Source of the DNA: Leptospirales bacterium
GTDB taxonomy: Bacteria; Spirochaetota; Leptospiria; Leptospirales; Leptonemataceae
Direction of reading: 5' to 3'
Assembly: GCA_019694655.1 (NCBI GenBank)
Contig: JAIBBN010000004.1
Coordinates: forward strand, 82,348 to 146,347
Length of the DNA stretch: 64,000 nucleotides
The notes under the pieces are model-generated. The model did no database searches. It was given only the letters and a program-made list of their open reading frames with translations, and had not been told where the DNA came from. The first letter of the stretch is position 1; each line of letters starts with the position of its first letter. Shown in pieces: positions 1 to 9,478 of this stretch. The position numbers and the translations under genes are program-made.

Positions 1-192
1 CTGGTCCACCCTGAGCTTGCGGCGATCTGCGCGCCCTATTTTCTGGAATCTAGTTCTCGCTATGAGCAGGGCTGGTTTGTTCCGGGAACTATCAAATCCA
101 GCTATGGAAATGCGGAGCGACCCTCCGAACCCGCCGATGATTTTTTTGAGCGTCCGGACTGGCTGCCATCGCCGGCTGACGGGCGCAGCTAA
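1..192 (+). CDS. C-terminal end of an unrecognised protein (partial)
   Basis: Frame 1 is open from the first base to a TAA at 190-192 and encodes the last 63 residues of a protein whose start lies outside the window. The fragment is rich in aromatic and acidic residues (for example RYEQGWFVPG) and has no membrane segment. I do not recognise a family. It is on the same strand as metX, 77 bases downstream, so the two could be cotranscribed. It does not look like the C-terminus of MetY, which neighbours metX in some Leptospira. Confidence 0.5.
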   Translation: MVHPELAAICAPYFLESSSRYEQGWFVPGTIKSSYGNAERPSEPADDFFERPDWLPSPADGRS

Positions 193-269
193 GCGGCCGG
201 CTTTTTTGGCTTGTATCTTGCGGCGCATATCGCGCATTGCTCGGTGCGTGGAGTCAGGCGTCGCCCGCG

Positions 270-1454
270 ATGCAGAGTCAGTCTGAAAGTATCGAAAGCA
301 GGGATCTTCAGGATCAGAGCATCGCCGGCTATTCTTCGTCGCTGGGCTTTACCGAAATCCAGACCGCGCGCATTGTCAACTTTCGCACCTCCAGCGGATT
401 TGAGTTTCCCGAAATCGAAATTGCTTACATGACGCTGGGCCAGCTGTCGCCGGCCCGCGACAACGTTGTCCTGATCTGTCACGCCCTCTCTGGCAGCGCA
501 CACGTGGCCGGCATGGATCGCGAAAGCGGTCGTCCCGGTTGGTGGGATTATCATGTCGGACCAGGAAAAACCATAGATACAGATCGATTCTATGTGATCG
601 CCACCAACGTTCTGGGCGGATGCAGCGGCAGTACCGGTCCAGCCTCCATTGATCCGCGCACCGGCCAACGCTATGCGATGCGCTTTCCGCCGGTGACGAT
701 TCGCGATATGGTGCGCGCTCAAGCAGCCCTGATGGATCAACTGGGCATTGAACGCGTGTTTGCCGCAATCGGCGGGTCGATGGGCGGTATGCAGGCTATG
801 ACCTGGACGGTGGACTATCCGGAGCGCATTGGCCATGCTGTGGTGATAGCTTCTTGCATGGCGCATTCGGCGATGCAGATTGCCTTTAACGAAGTCGGTC
901 GGCAGGCGATTTTTACTGATCCGGATTGGCAGGGCGGCGCCTACTATGACGCCGCTCGTCCAGAGCATGGCCTTGCAGTGGCGCGGATGGTCGGCCACGT
1001 AACTTACCTTTCCGAATACTCCATGCACACCAAATTCGGACGCCGCTTGCAGCGTCCGGCTACGCCTGAAGATCTCTTCCCGGCCTTTTTTTCCGTGGAA
1101 AGTTACCTGCACCACCAGGGAGAAAGCTTTGTGCGCCGTTTTGATCCAAACAGCTACCTCTACATCACCAAGGCCCTGGATATGTTCGATATCCTGGAGG
1201 GTCAGGCGCCGGCGGCTGTATTTACCGGGGGCGCAGCCGAATTCCTTGTTGTTTCCTTTGAATCGGATTGGCTCTATCCCCCTTCGCAATCGCGTGAAAT
1301 GGTGCGCGCACTAAAACGTTCCAATCGTTCCGCCAGCTACGTCAATTTGAGCACGCCCTATGGCCACGATTCCTTTCTAATTGAGAATCCGGCCTTCAAC
1401 CGGATTGTGTCGAACTATCTGCAACAAAATTACTCCAGGCAACCCGGTCGCTGA
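270..1454 (+). CDS. metX: homoserine O-acetyltransferase MetX
   Basis: Acyl-CoA-dependent homoserine O-acyltransferase of the alpha/beta-hydrolase fold, which activates homoserine for methionine synthesis in the cytoplasm. The nucleophile elbow GGSMGGMQ, the family motif GGCSGSTGPAS, a catalytic Asp in FESDWLYPPSQS and a catalytic His in YGHDSFLIE are all present in order. The product is 394 residues, within the usual 370-400. An in-frame TTG at 237 would add 11 residues but has no visible ribosome site, so the ATG at 270 is preferred. metW follows after 11 bases, the usual pairing. Acetyl versus succinyl specificity cannot be told by eye; acetyl is assumed from the family name. Confidence 0.95.
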   Translation: MQSQSESIESRDLQDQSIAGYSSSLGFTEIQTARIVNFRTSSGFEFPEIEIAYMTLGQLSPARDNVVLICHALSGSAHVAGMDRESGRPGWWDYHVGPGKTIDTDRFYVIATNVLGGCSGSTGPASIDPRTGQRYAMRFPPVTIRDMVRAQAALMDQLGIERVFAAIGGSMGGMQAMTWTVDYPERIGHAVVIASCMAHSAMQIAFNEVGRQAIFTDPDWQGGAYYDAARPEHGLAVARMVGHVTYLSEYSMHTKFGRRLQRPATPEDLFPAFFSVESYLHHQGESFVRRFDPNSYLYITKALDMFDILEGQAPAAVFTGGAAEFLVVSFESDWLYPPSQSREMVRALKRSNRSASYVNLSTPYGHDSFLIENPAFNRIVSNYLQQNYSRQPGR

Positions 1455-1465
1455 CGTCTGCAACG

Positions 1466-2071
1466 ATGAATCAGCATCTGTACAACATGGTGGTTGATTG
1501 GATTCCGCGACATTCGCGAGTTCTCGACCTGGGTACCGGCGACGGCGAATTTCTGGAACGGCTCAATCGCGAAAAACAAACGCGCGGCGAAGGCGTGGAG
1601 AAGGATCCGGAAATGGCTGCGCGCTGCGTAGAGCGCGGATTGATAGTCCACCATGGCGATATTCTCGACGGGCTGGATCAATACCCGGATGATGCCTTCG
1701 ACTGCATTTGCATTCTTGGAACCTTCCAGGAACTGCTCTCGCCGCAGCAAGTCCTGGCCGAAAGTTTTCGGGTGAGCGCAAATGTGGTAGTTGGCTATCA
1801 CAATTGCGCATTCTGGCAGGCGAGGCTGCAGCTGGGTCTCAATGGTCGCAGCCCGCGTCTGGGAAGAGCCGCAGAGCCGTGGTACCAGAGTCCGAACGTG
1901 CAATTTTTTTCCGTCGAAGACTTTGAGGACTTTGCGGAGACTTCAGGAATGAGACTGATCCAGAGCGGCTACTTCAATGCGCGCGGTTCGCTTCGCTGGC
2001 GGCCCAATCTTCGGGCCAGCGAGGCCCTGGCCTGGATCCAACGCGCCGGGCAGGGAGGAAACGGGAAATGA
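1466..2071 (+). CDS. metW: MetW-type methyltransferase-fold protein
   Basis: Small SAM-binding protein of the MetW family (201 residues), normally found beside metX and needed with it for homoserine acylation in several bacteria. Near the N-terminus it shows the glycine-rich SAM loop VLDLGTGDGEFLERL, then GVEKDPE as the acidic ribose-binding strand, and CICILGTFQEL in the position of motif IV. It starts 11 bases after metX and its stop overlaps the next ATG (ATGA), so metX, metW and the following gene form one transcription unit. Confidence 0.9.
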   Translation: MNQHLYNMVVDWIPRHSRVLDLGTGDGEFLERLNREKQTRGEGVEKDPEMAARCVERGLIVHHGDILDGLDQYPDDAFDCICILGTFQELLSPQQVLAESFRVSANVVVGYHNCAFWQARLQLGLNGRSPRLGRAAEPWYQSPNVQFFSVEDFEDFAETSGMRLIQSGYFNARGSLRWRPNLRASEALAWIQRAGQGGNGK

Positions 2072-2970
2072 GCGCAGGTATGTCGATCAAGGCTCGTGTA
2101 GCGGCGGCTGATGGATTCTTCTACGTCTTCGGATTGCTCTTGCATCCGGGCGGCAAGGCGATCACCGAAGTCTGCGCTGTGGCCGGCGACGCCAGCGATT
2201 TCGCTGCTGTTGATCTCAATCTGGGATTTCGTGAGATGACGGCCTGGACCAAGACGATGGTCTTCGGCGGCCAGGCGGACGCTCAGCGAACCCAGGACAT
2301 CCAGCGCTACGTAGGGGTTCATTTCAAGAACATCGAGTGGGTGGAGCGATTGGTTCAACGCCTGCAAAATGGCGACCTGGGCGGATTGCAGTATGAGCTG
2401 GGCGCCGAACTGGAAGTGGCGCTGGGGCAACACAACGTGGTCATTCAGATCGCCGCGTCAGAGGAAAACGACGAAAAGGCTGCGGCGCCTGCCGAGGCCA
2501 AAACGAAATCCGCCGGGCCGAGCGGACCTGTTGAGGACCTCAGCGGTCATATGCGCGGACTCTTTGTAATCTCTCCCTTCATGGGCCAGCCTGTGCAGCG
2601 CCTGGGCATCGGCGATCGCGTGCGGCTGCGTTTTGCGGAGATGAAACATCCGCAAGTAGTCTCTTATGTTCAGATGCAAGGACTCGACAAGTTGGAGGGC
2701 CCGCCGGAGATTACAGCTTCCGTGCGAACAATTTCCACCGTGCGCGGCAGCGGCGAGATGCTGGTCACCTTCGATTTGCCGGGCGGTCACAAAGCCTACG
2801 TGCGGGAAGAAAACCTCAATTTGAAGGTCAAACTAGCGGAGGGAGCAAAGTCGCAAGGTCGCTCCGCTTCGATGATCGATCGTTCTATTTTTGGCTGGCC
2901 CCTGTTTGTGATGCTGGCGATTGTCGGCATCGCAGGCATTGCCGGCATTTTGTATCTATTCCTGTTCTGA
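2068..2970 (+). CDS. unrecognised protein with a C-terminal membrane anchor
   Basis: A 300-residue protein overlapping metW by 4 bases, with a good ribosome site (GGGAGGAA) inside metW. The N-terminal 130 residues look globular. A charged Ala/Glu/Lys linker follows (about 132-155), then a second predicted beta-rich region (about 165-265, GLFVISPFMGQPVQRLGIGD). It ends in a single hydrophobic helix (about 276-299) with almost nothing after it, so it is probably a tail-anchored cytoplasmic protein. I recognise no family. Coupling to metXW suggests coexpression, not necessarily a methionine role. Confidence 0.75.
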   Translation: MSAGMSIKARVAAADGFFYVFGLLLHPGGKAITEVCAVAGDASDFAAVDLNLGFREMTAWTKTMVFGGQADAQRTQDIQRYVGVHFKNIEWVERLVQRLQNGDLGGLQYELGAELEVALGQHNVVIQIAASEENDEKAAAPAEAKTKSAGPSGPVEDLSGHMRGLFVISPFMGQPVQRLGIGDRVRLRFAEMKHPQVVSYVQMQGLDKLEGPPEITASVRTISTVRGSGEMLVTFDLPGGHKAYVREENLNLKVKLAEGAKSQGRSASMIDRSIFGWPLFVMLAIVGIAGIAGILYLFLF

Positions 2971-3039
2971 CAGTCGCTGCAGGCGAGGCGGCCCGGGGAC
3001 TACCGCGCTATCGGCCGCGGCGGCGAGCGGTCGTCGCCA

Positions 3040-3846
3040 TCAGCGCAGGGCGACAATATATGCGATCCAGCACTCCGCTGATTCGCCGGCGGAAGTTTCG
3101 CGGAATACGCCGTTGCCTTCGCCGGTCTTGTGGTCAGTCCCCTCAAAATAGTGCCGCACTTCCTTGAAGCCGGCTTCCAGCAGCAATTCGGTAATCTCCG
3201 CCGGCGACCAGAGTCGCCAGCTGTACTTGAAGGCATTGCGCATCATCGTTCCGTCGCGAAATTTGAAATGAATGCGGCATTCCATATCGTGCGTAACCGG
3301 CGAAAAGTGGGCATGTTCCCAAACGTAGGTGAATCCGCTACAGCGTCGCGGCTCCTCCTGTTCCGTGTGGGCGCGGGCGCCGCCAAAGGCGTCGAGGACG
3401 AGGATGCCGTCGCGCTTCAGCGATTTCAGACAATTCACATAGTAGGCGCTCAATTCGGCCCGCGTCTTAAAGATCCAGTAAGAAAAGTTAAACGCGCCAA
3501 CAATATCAACTTGCGGTTGCCTGACATCAAGAACGTTGGCCTTCACGATCTGCAGACGCTCTTGCTGGCTGGCGTTCAGCGCGGACAGGTTGTGTTTGCG
3601 GCCCCACTGCAAAACGCTGCCATCAAGGTCCACGCCGACCGCCGAACGCATTTTGCCGCGACGAATCCATTCGCAGGCCAGGGCAAATGTACCGCAAAAG
3701 TCCTCTTTCAAAGACTGCGCATCTTTTCCGCGCAACTTGCGATAGATACGGGCGATCATTCCGGCTTCGAATTCGACGTTCTGCACGGCCTCCTGGTAGA
3801 GCATGTGCCGATCGGCATTTCGAGCAGTGATCTTGCTTACAGTCAT
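3040..3846 (-). CDS. class I SAM-dependent methyltransferase
   Basis: 268-residue methyltransferase-fold protein. The SAM-binding region reads SLKEDFCGTFALACEWIRRG then AVGVDLDGSVLQWGR (strand beta-2 acidic residue), VDIVGAFNFSYWIF as motif IV and GILVLDAFGG. The substrate is unknown; the DFCGTF variant of motif I resembles a family of uncharacterised bacterial methyltransferases. I chose the ATG at 3846 (MTVSKITARN). An in-frame extension to 3924 exists but adds residues unlike the family. It is a single gene on the minus strand, convergent with the metXW unit and divergent from the patatin gene. Confidence 0.75.
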   Translation of the reverse strand: MTVSKITARNADRHMLYQEAVQNVEFEAGMIARIYRKLRGKDAQSLKEDFCGTFALACEWIRRGKMRSAVGVDLDGSVLQWGRKHNLSALNASQQERLQIVKANVLDVRQPQVDIVGAFNFSYWIFKTRAELSAYYVNCLKSLKRDGILVLDAFGGARAHTEQEEPRRCSGFTYVWEHAHFSPVTHDMECRIHFKFRDGTMMRNAFKYSWRLWSPAEITELLLEAGFKEVRHYFEGTDHKTGEGNGVFRETSAGESAECWIAYIVALR

Positions 3847-3994
3847 ATTCCTGGCCTGAGCTTCCGTTTGCCATTCTAGCTTGACTCCGGTCAAAAAAAT
3901 GAAGGGCGGCTGGCAGACAACCAAAAGGCTCTAAAATGCAGCGCTCAGACGATGTGCTTGTCAGCGACGCCGATGATCGGAGCGCTAGACCGTG

Positions 3995-4825
3995 ATGAGC
4001 GTAGCTCGACCGCGACTTGCCCTGTGCATGAATTCTTCATTCTTTGGATTTTACGCGCACGCCGGATTTTTGCAGGGGCTGGTAGAGCGAGGCATTCGTC
4101 CAGCAGCCGTATCTGGCGCTTCGGCTGGCGCGCTGGTAGCGGCAGTCTATGCCAGCGGCGGCGATCTGCAGCAGGCCTTCAGCGGACCCGGACAGAACCT
4201 GGTGCGCAATTCCTTTCTGGAAGCGGGCGCTGGCTGGCGGGCGCTGCGCGCGCTTTATGGCGCCCACGAAACGGGATTGATCGCAGGTCATCGCGCCCTC
4301 GACGCACTGCACCGCATTCTGGGCCGCGGACGAATTGAAGATTGTAAGATCCCGCTGGCCATTGCCGTGGCCAATCTGAGCGAGTGTCGATCGGAGTGTG
4401 TGCGCAGCGGTCCGCTGGCGGAATTTACGCTGGCCAGCTGCGCAGTTCCGGGTTTGTTTCGGGCGCGTCGCGTGCAGGGCATGGATTTCTGGGATGGCGG
4501 CATCGCTGACCCGGCGCCGCTGGATGCGTGGATCGATGAACCTGATATTGATCTGATTGTAGTGCATCTGGTGGTCAATTCTGATGACCTTCGGGTGCGG
4601 CGTGGTCCGCTGCGCCTCTGGAATGGCCTGGCGCGAGCCCTGCAAACGCAAAGTGATGAGATCTTTCGGCTGAAACTGGAACTGGCGGAGCGCGCAGGGA
4701 AGAGGGTGCTTGTGACGCGAACGCTGGCGCCAAGGCCAGGCCCCTTCAATGCGCCAGCCGGGGACCTTGCCCGTCGCGCCGGTCAGCAAACTGCCGCCAA
4801 TTTGCAGCTTCCATTTCCAGTCTGA
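3995..4825 (+). CDS. patatin-like phospholipase
   Basis: Patatin-family serine lipase of 276 residues. The oxyanion/nucleophile motifs are SSFFGFYAHAGFLQGL near the N-terminus and GASAG with the catalytic Ser (about residue 43). The catalytic Asp lies in WDGGIADPAPL (about 167). No signal peptide is evident, so it is likely cytoplasmic or translocated by another route. A GTG sits directly before the chosen ATG, with GGAG about ten bases upstream. Likely role is hydrolysis of phospholipid or ester bonds; the substrate is not known. Confidence 0.85.
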   Translation: MSVARPRLALCMNSSFFGFYAHAGFLQGLVERGIRPAAVSGASAGALVAAVYASGGDLQQAFSGPGQNLVRNSFLEAGAGWRALRALYGAHETGLIAGHRALDALHRILGRGRIEDCKIPLAIAVANLSECRSECVRSGPLAEFTLASCAVPGLFRARRVQGMDFWDGGIADPAPLDAWIDEPDIDLIVVHLVVNSDDLRVRRGPLRLWNGLARALQTQSDEIFRLKLELAERAGKRVLVTRTLAPRPGPFNAPAGDLARRAGQQTAANLQLPFPV

Positions 4826-4877
4826 TTCGACCAAAAACTGAGTTGCCGATGTCGATGCGCGGCATGGGATTCTGTCT

Positions 4878-7616
4878 GTGTCGATGCTTTACTTCAACGC
4901 CTGGGCCATTGGTACTTTGGTCTGCTGTATTTTCACCATTCTGCTATTTACCTATCTTGCCTTTTTGAAAAACAAGACTGCCGCCACCACGGCTCTGGCC
5001 ATCCTCTATCTGGGCGCCTTTGTGCTGGACCTCGGCTTCTTCCTTTCCGCCGTACTACCCGCTCCAATCGCCTCCTTCCATCGATTCCTTACCATTCCGG
5101 GCGCCTTTACCCCGCTGGTATCCATGGTGCAGCTTGGCTATTCCTACCCGCGCAACATCCATCGCAAAGAATCCAGAATCGTTCTGGGAATCTTGATTGC
5201 CGCGTCCGTATTGCTAACCGTCGACTTCGCATTTCGCGCCTTACAGATTGCGCCGCAATTTGACTTCAAGGGCCAGATCTTCAACTATCCGCATGAGTAT
5301 GGCGCCCGGGTTGCAGCTGCAATCATGGGCATCGTGCTCTGGTTCGTCGTTGTCACCATTCGCAAGGCGCTGCAATTCAAAGGCGAGGAGCGGCGAGCGC
5401 TCATCCAGATGAGCGTAGCACTACTCATTCCCACCTTCATCCCCGGCCTGGCCAATGCGCTTTTTCAAAACGGTCGGGTAAGCTACCTCTGGTTTCAATG
5501 GATCTTTGTAGCGTCGACCCTGCTTGGATACTTCGCCATAACGATCGTGTTTATCAACAATGCCGTTGAGCGAACGTCCTTTATGACTAAGATTGTTGGT
5601 ATTTCACTGGTAACCATCCTGCTGGTGGTGCAGTTGCTGGCCACTGTAGTTGGCATCCAGAGCGACGAAAACTATGATCAAATGCACATTCAGGAGGCGC
5701 GCAACTATCGCTTTGCTACGCCCGACGAGAACAGTCGAGCCGCCTACATCCTGGAAATGCCGATGCGCGCGACCTTAAGCAGCGCGCCGCGCACCCTCTT
5801 CCGGCGCGAAGGTTTTGACCTGGATCTGCAGGCAGCGCGCAGGTCGATGTTCCAGTCGCTCTCCGAACGCAGTTTTGAACGGCGATTGCCGCGCTGGCTG
5901 GACCTTCATGGGACGCAGCTTTACTATGCTTTTCACATCGAAGACAGCGCCCACGGCAGAATACTGGAAGTTGGCTTCCCTTACCTGGACTACCGTAGCT
6001 TCCAAGACAAGTCGGCGCGTTTGATATCTTTTATTACTCTGGCACTGGCGGTGATGATCATTGGCCTGTATCCAGTGTTCTTTTCGCGCAACCTGGTCCG
6101 TCCGCTGAACACGCTGCTGGAAGGAGTGGGCGAAGTAAATACCGGCAACCTGACGGTCAGCATTCCGGTACTGGTGCAGGATGAAATAGGCTACCTTTCG
6201 GAATCCTTTAACAAGATGGTTCGCAGCATCCTGGAGGGGAAGCAGCAGCTGCAACTCTACGCCGAAACGCTGGAGGAAAAGGTCAAAGAACGGACGCTGG
6301 AGCTTTCCAACTCCTTGCAACAGGTACAACAATTGAAGGGGCAGCAGGACGGCGACTACTTCCTCACTTCTTTGATCCTGCGACCGCTGATGACCAACTG
6401 GAACAAGAGTCAGTTGGTACAAACTGAAATGTTTCTGGAGCAGAAAAAGCACTTCAGCTTCCGCGAGCGACACTCCGAATTGGGCGGGGACATTTGCGTT
6501 ACGGGTAATTTGCGTTTTGGCGATCCGGAGCGTCCCGACCGCTATATCATGTTCTGCAATGCGGACGCCATGGGCAAGTCGATGCAAGGCGCCGGCGGGG
6601 CCATCGTGATGGGCACCGCACTCAACAATATCATGGCTCGTTCGGCCAGCAGCGACCGCGTGTTGGCCGTGCATCCGCGCTCCTGGCTGGAGGAAACATA
6701 TCGCGAACTCAATAGCGTTTTTCGGACCTTCGATGGCAGCATGACCTGTTCCTGCGTACTGGGCCTCGTGCACGAGCAAAGCGGCCAGATGTATTACTTC
6801 AACGCCGAACACCCATGGACGGTTGTCTATCGTGCAGGCCGCGCCGAATTTCTGGAAGAAGAGCTGATGCTGCGAAAACTGGGGTCGCCTTCCGAGTTCC
6901 CGTTTCAGGTAATTGAGCGGCAGCTTTCCGAGGGCGATATTGTCCTCGTCGGCAGCGACGGGCGGGACGATGTCGAGATATCGGGGGGCAAGGCCGGCGG
7001 CGAAAGAGTAATCAATGAAGACCATGAGCTTTTTCGCCGCATAGTCGAACAGAGCGCTGGCGAATTGGAGGCCATAGTTCGTAGAGTCAAGGAGGCCGGT
7101 GAAATCACTGACGATTTCAGTTTGATTCGCATTGCATTTCACGAAAACGCGGGACGACTCTCGACGGAGCGAGATATGCTGGAAGCCCGCAAGCTTCTGG
7201 ATGCAGGCGAGTACGAGCCAGCGCGTGATTTGCTGTTGCAATCCATGCGCCGACCGGAATCGGACATGTCCCCAGCTGAAATGCTGGCCGGGGCGGCTTA
7301 CCAGCGCAAGGACTACGCTACGGCAACCGAAGCTCTGGAGCAATGTCTGGAATTTGCGCCGGACAGCGCCGACTTTTGGTACCAACTATCTATGGCGCTC
7401 AAGCAAATGCGACAATTTGAACGAGCGCGCGACGCCGGCGAGCGCGTACTCGGGCTCCAGCCACTACGAATTGGAAATCTCGTCACTCTGGCGGATTGCT
7501 ATCGTCTGCTGGGGCAGAGCGCACGAGCGCGTGAGCTCTTGCAACAGGCGCTGCAACAGGATCCACAACATCGTGCCGCTCGTCGGGTGCTAGAACTGCT
7601 GGGCGCTTCGACCTGA
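4878..7616 (+). CDS. membrane SpoIIE/PP2C-type serine phosphatase with HAMP and TPR repeats
   Basis: A 912-residue signalling protein. It starts with about seven hydrophobic helices (1-230), continues with an extracytoplasmic stretch, a further helix (about 380-400) and a HAMP segment (PLNTLLEGVGEVNTGNLTV). A coiled coil then leads into a SpoIIE/RsbU phosphatase domain (about 510-755), with metal-binding Asp in CNADAMGKSMQGAGGAI and GSDGRDDVE. The C-terminus carries TPR-like repeats (about 770-905). Such proteins dephosphorylate anti-anti-sigma (STAS) proteins in other bacteria. No STAS or anti-sigma gene is nearby, so the target is unknown. The start is GTG at 4878, or ATG at 4884. Confidence 0.88.
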   Translation: MSMLYFNAWAIGTLVCCIFTILLFTYLAFLKNKTAATTALAILYLGAFVLDLGFFLSAVLPAPIASFHRFLTIPGAFTPLVSMVQLGYSYPRNIHRKESRIVLGILIAASVLLTVDFAFRALQIAPQFDFKGQIFNYPHEYGARVAAAIMGIVLWFVVVTIRKALQFKGEERRALIQMSVALLIPTFIPGLANALFQNGRVSYLWFQWIFVASTLLGYFAITIVFINNAVERTSFMTKIVGISLVTILLVVQLLATVVGIQSDENYDQMHIQEARNYRFATPDENSRAAYILEMPMRATLSSAPRTLFRREGFDLDLQAARRSMFQSLSERSFERRLPRWLDLHGTQLYYAFHIEDSAHGRILEVGFPYLDYRSFQDKSARLISFITLALAVMIIGLYPVFFSRNLVRPLNTLLEGVGEVNTGNLTVSIPVLVQDEIGYLSESFNKMVRSILEGKQQLQLYAETLEEKVKERTLELSNSLQQVQQLKGQQDGDYFLTSLILRPLMTNWNKSQLVQTEMFLEQKKHFSFRERHSELGGDICVTGNLRFGDPERPDRYIMFCNADAMGKSMQGAGGAIVMGTALNNIMARSASSDRVLAVHPRSWLEETYRELNSVFRTFDGSMTCSCVLGLVHEQSGQMYYFNAEHPWTVVYRAGRAEFLEEELMLRKLGSPSEFPFQVIERQLSEGDIVLVGSDGRDDVEISGGKAGGERVINEDHELFRRIVEQSAGELEAIVRRVKEAGEITDDFSLIRIAFHENAGRLSTERDMLEARKLLDAGEYEPARDLLLQSMRRPESDMSPAEMLAGAAYQRKDYATATEALEQCLEFAPDSADFWYQLSMALKQMRQFERARDAGERVLGLQPLRIGNLVTLADCYRLLGQSARARELLQQALQQDPQHRAARRVLELLGAST

Positions 7617-7621
7617 GCGGA

Positions 7622-8872
7622 TCAATCGGTTACGATCAGCACTTCGACCCGACGGTTGCGCTGCCGACCTTCCGGCGTCGAATTGGAGGCCGCGGGCTGT
7701 GTTTCGCCATAGCCACGGTAGGAAAGTCGGCGCGGATCTACGTTGAATTCCTGCTGCAGTGCACGCACCACAGAGCGCGCCCTGCCTTCGGAGAGACGCA
7801 GATTGTAGTCGGCGTTGCCCGTCGAGTCAGTGTGGCCGCTGATTCGGACCTCGCGATCGCTGTAGCGTTGGAGGGCCTCAGCAATGCGCGCCAGACTTTG
7901 CCGCGCCTGCGGACTCAACTGCGCGCTGTTGTGATCAAATAGAATGTCGCTCAGCTCCAGAGTAACACCCTCGTCGCCGGCGCGCACTTGAATGTCTTCT
8001 CCGGCGCCCTGCAGTCCGGCGCGGATCTCATCGGCGATTCGGCTGCGCTCCTCGTTTGTGGCAGTGCGCGACTTTTTCCACCAACTATCAATGCTGAAAT
8101 GGAACTCTTGAACGCTGCCATCGATCATATGAAAGCTATAAACCAATCGATTGGCGTCAAACACGGGGGTTCCGGCGGCTACATCAAACCAGAGCTGGCA
8201 GGCTGATACGCCAGTCACGCTGCGCACTCCCGGCAAATTGGATGGCGCACTGTAACTGTATTGGTAGGCAATGCGATCCAGCTGACGTACAGCGCCATCC
8301 GGCATGGTCAATGGGGCCTGGCCCAGATACTGGTATTCAGCCTCAACCGGGACGCTCATGCGTCGCGAGCTGATATCCAGCACTTCCATCGCCGGCGCAG
8401 TCCAGCGTTCGCCCGGCTGCAAGGCGCGATCAGGAAAGCCGGGCAGGCTGCGCAAGTTTGGCATCGTATAGGCGTCGGCTACGCGATACTGCCCATTGAC
8501 GCCAATGATGAATTTGCTATGAAAGTCGCGATCGCGACGAAACTCTCCGGTCTGCCGCGGTTCGCGACTGTAGGTGACGAAGTCGCCCTCCAGCGAGGCA
8601 TCGCCGTTTTCGGCGCGCTCCAGAACGCGCAGAACGATGCGATTCTTCTCTTCTCTGGAGATCCAGTTGAAGCCATCAAATATGCGGATATACTGGTATT
8701 TGTCGACGCTCAACGTGTCGCCGGGATCAAGTTTGAATTGAAATAAGCGCGCCTCGCCATCCGGCGCAGACCCGTCGCCTGCGCTCTGGGCGCGAGCTGA
8801 ACCGGAGGCCAGGCTGAGGAGGGCCAGGCACAGGCTGCTTTGCAGCAGGCGTCGGAGAATACGACGGTTCAT
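7622..8872 (-). CDS. secreted protein with C-terminal OmpA-family peptidoglycan-binding domain
   Basis: 416-residue exported protein. The N-terminus (MNRRILRRLL, then a hydrophobic core ending SGSARAQ) is a type I signal peptide, which fixes the start at 8872. The middle (about 45-290) is a beta-rich domain of unknown family. The last 110 residues are an OmpA domain: ILFDHNSAQLSPQAR, ISGHTDSTGNADYN, LSEGRARSV and the basic RQRNRRVEVLI end, which bind diaminopimelate peptidoglycan. It likely anchors envelope structures in the periplasm. It converges with the phosphatase gene with a 5-base gap. Confidence 0.88.
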   Translation of the reverse strand: MNRRILRRLLQSSLCLALLSLASGSARAQSAGDGSAPDGEARLFQFKLDPGDTLSVDKYQYIRIFDGFNWISREEKNRIVLRVLERAENGDASLEGDFVTYSREPRQTGEFRRDRDFHSKFIIGVNGQYRVADAYTMPNLRSLPGFPDRALQPGERWTAPAMEVLDISSRRMSVPVEAEYQYLGQAPLTMPDGAVRQLDRIAYQYSYSAPSNLPGVRSVTGVSACQLWFDVAAGTPVFDANRLVYSFHMIDGSVQEFHFSIDSWWKKSRTATNEERSRIADEIRAGLQGAGEDIQVRAGDEGVTLELSDILFDHNSAQLSPQARQSLARIAEALQRYSDREVRISGHTDSTGNADYNLRLSEGRARSVVRALQQEFNVDPRRLSYRGYGETQPAASNSTPEGRQRNRRVEVLIVTD

Positions 8873-9053
8873 GTATCCTACTTCGACGAAAAATCGCCGG
8901 GCTTGAGAGTCGGCCGGCGGCATCCTTGCCCGCCTGTAATGGCTCTGCTGTGCAGCGCTACATAAATCAGTTGCCCCTGGCGCCCAGGATGCCAAATCTG
9001 ACCCTCCGTGCGGCGACCTGGCGTTGCTGCTGGAGCGCAAGGAAAGGACCGGT

Positions 9054-9419
9054 ATGATACTTCTCGAAGGACTGCACCACATCTCGCTTGGCAGTTCAGA
9101 TCTTGATCGCGCAATTGCTTTCTACCAGGACGTGCTTGATTTCGACCTTGCGGAGCGCAGCGACAAATTTGCTCTGCTGCACCTGGACCCGTTTTACGTT
9201 CGACTGAACCTGATCAGCGGCTACCGCGCGGCAGTGAAGAATCCGGGCGAAACCAGCCTGGCTTTCATTCTTGATGTGGATGATTTTACCAACGCCATCG
9301 CGGAGCTGGAAGAAAAAAGTATCGAGATTATCAAAGGACCGATTGCCATCGACGGCGGAGAGTCGCTGCTGATTTCCGATCCGGACGGTCACCTGATCGA
9401 GCTTTTCTACAACGAGTAA
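9054..9419 (+). CDS. VOC (glyoxalase/bleomycin-resistance) family protein
   Basis: 121-residue vicinal oxygen chelate protein, one beta-alpha-beta-beta-beta pair per half. Metal-ligand candidates are His in LEGLHHISL, Glu/Asp around FYQDVLDF and the terminal Glu in DPDGHLIELFYNE. A strong ribosome site (AAGGAAAGGA) precedes the ATG at 9054; ten further in-frame codons upstream are rejected for that reason. It resembles FosX/glyoxalase-like single-domain proteins, but the substrate cannot be assigned. Confidence 0.85.
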   Translation: MILLEGLHHISLGSSDLDRAIAFYQDVLDFDLAERSDKFALLHLDPFYVRLNLISGYRAAVKNPGETSLAFILDVDDFTNAIAELEEKSIEIIKGPIAIDGGESLLISDPDGHLIELFYNE

Positions 9420-9425
9420 GGGGCA

Positions 9426-9467
9426 GGGGATGGGGCGGCGCCTCTGTTTCGCGCCGCGCCGATCCCC
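9426..9467. terminator. imperfect hairpin between convergent genes
   Basis: Outer arms GGGGAT (9426-9431) and ATCCCC (9462-9467) enclose inner arms GCGGCGC (9435-9441) and GCGCCGC (9451-9457) with a 9-base loop. It lies between the VOC gene stop and the minus-strand small gene stop, so it could terminate both. There is no T-tract. Confidence 0.5.
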
Positions 9468-9478
9468 GCTGTAGCGTC

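Noticed and set aside
189..1289. Long minus-strand open frame (366 codons) opposite metX
   Set aside because: Antisense shadow: metX has all catalytic motifs on the plus strand, and the minus frame has no recognisable domain.
5775..7385. 536-codon minus-strand frame inside the SpoIIE phosphatase gene
   Set aside because: Shadow of the GC-rich phosphatase gene, whose motifs are clear on the plus strand.
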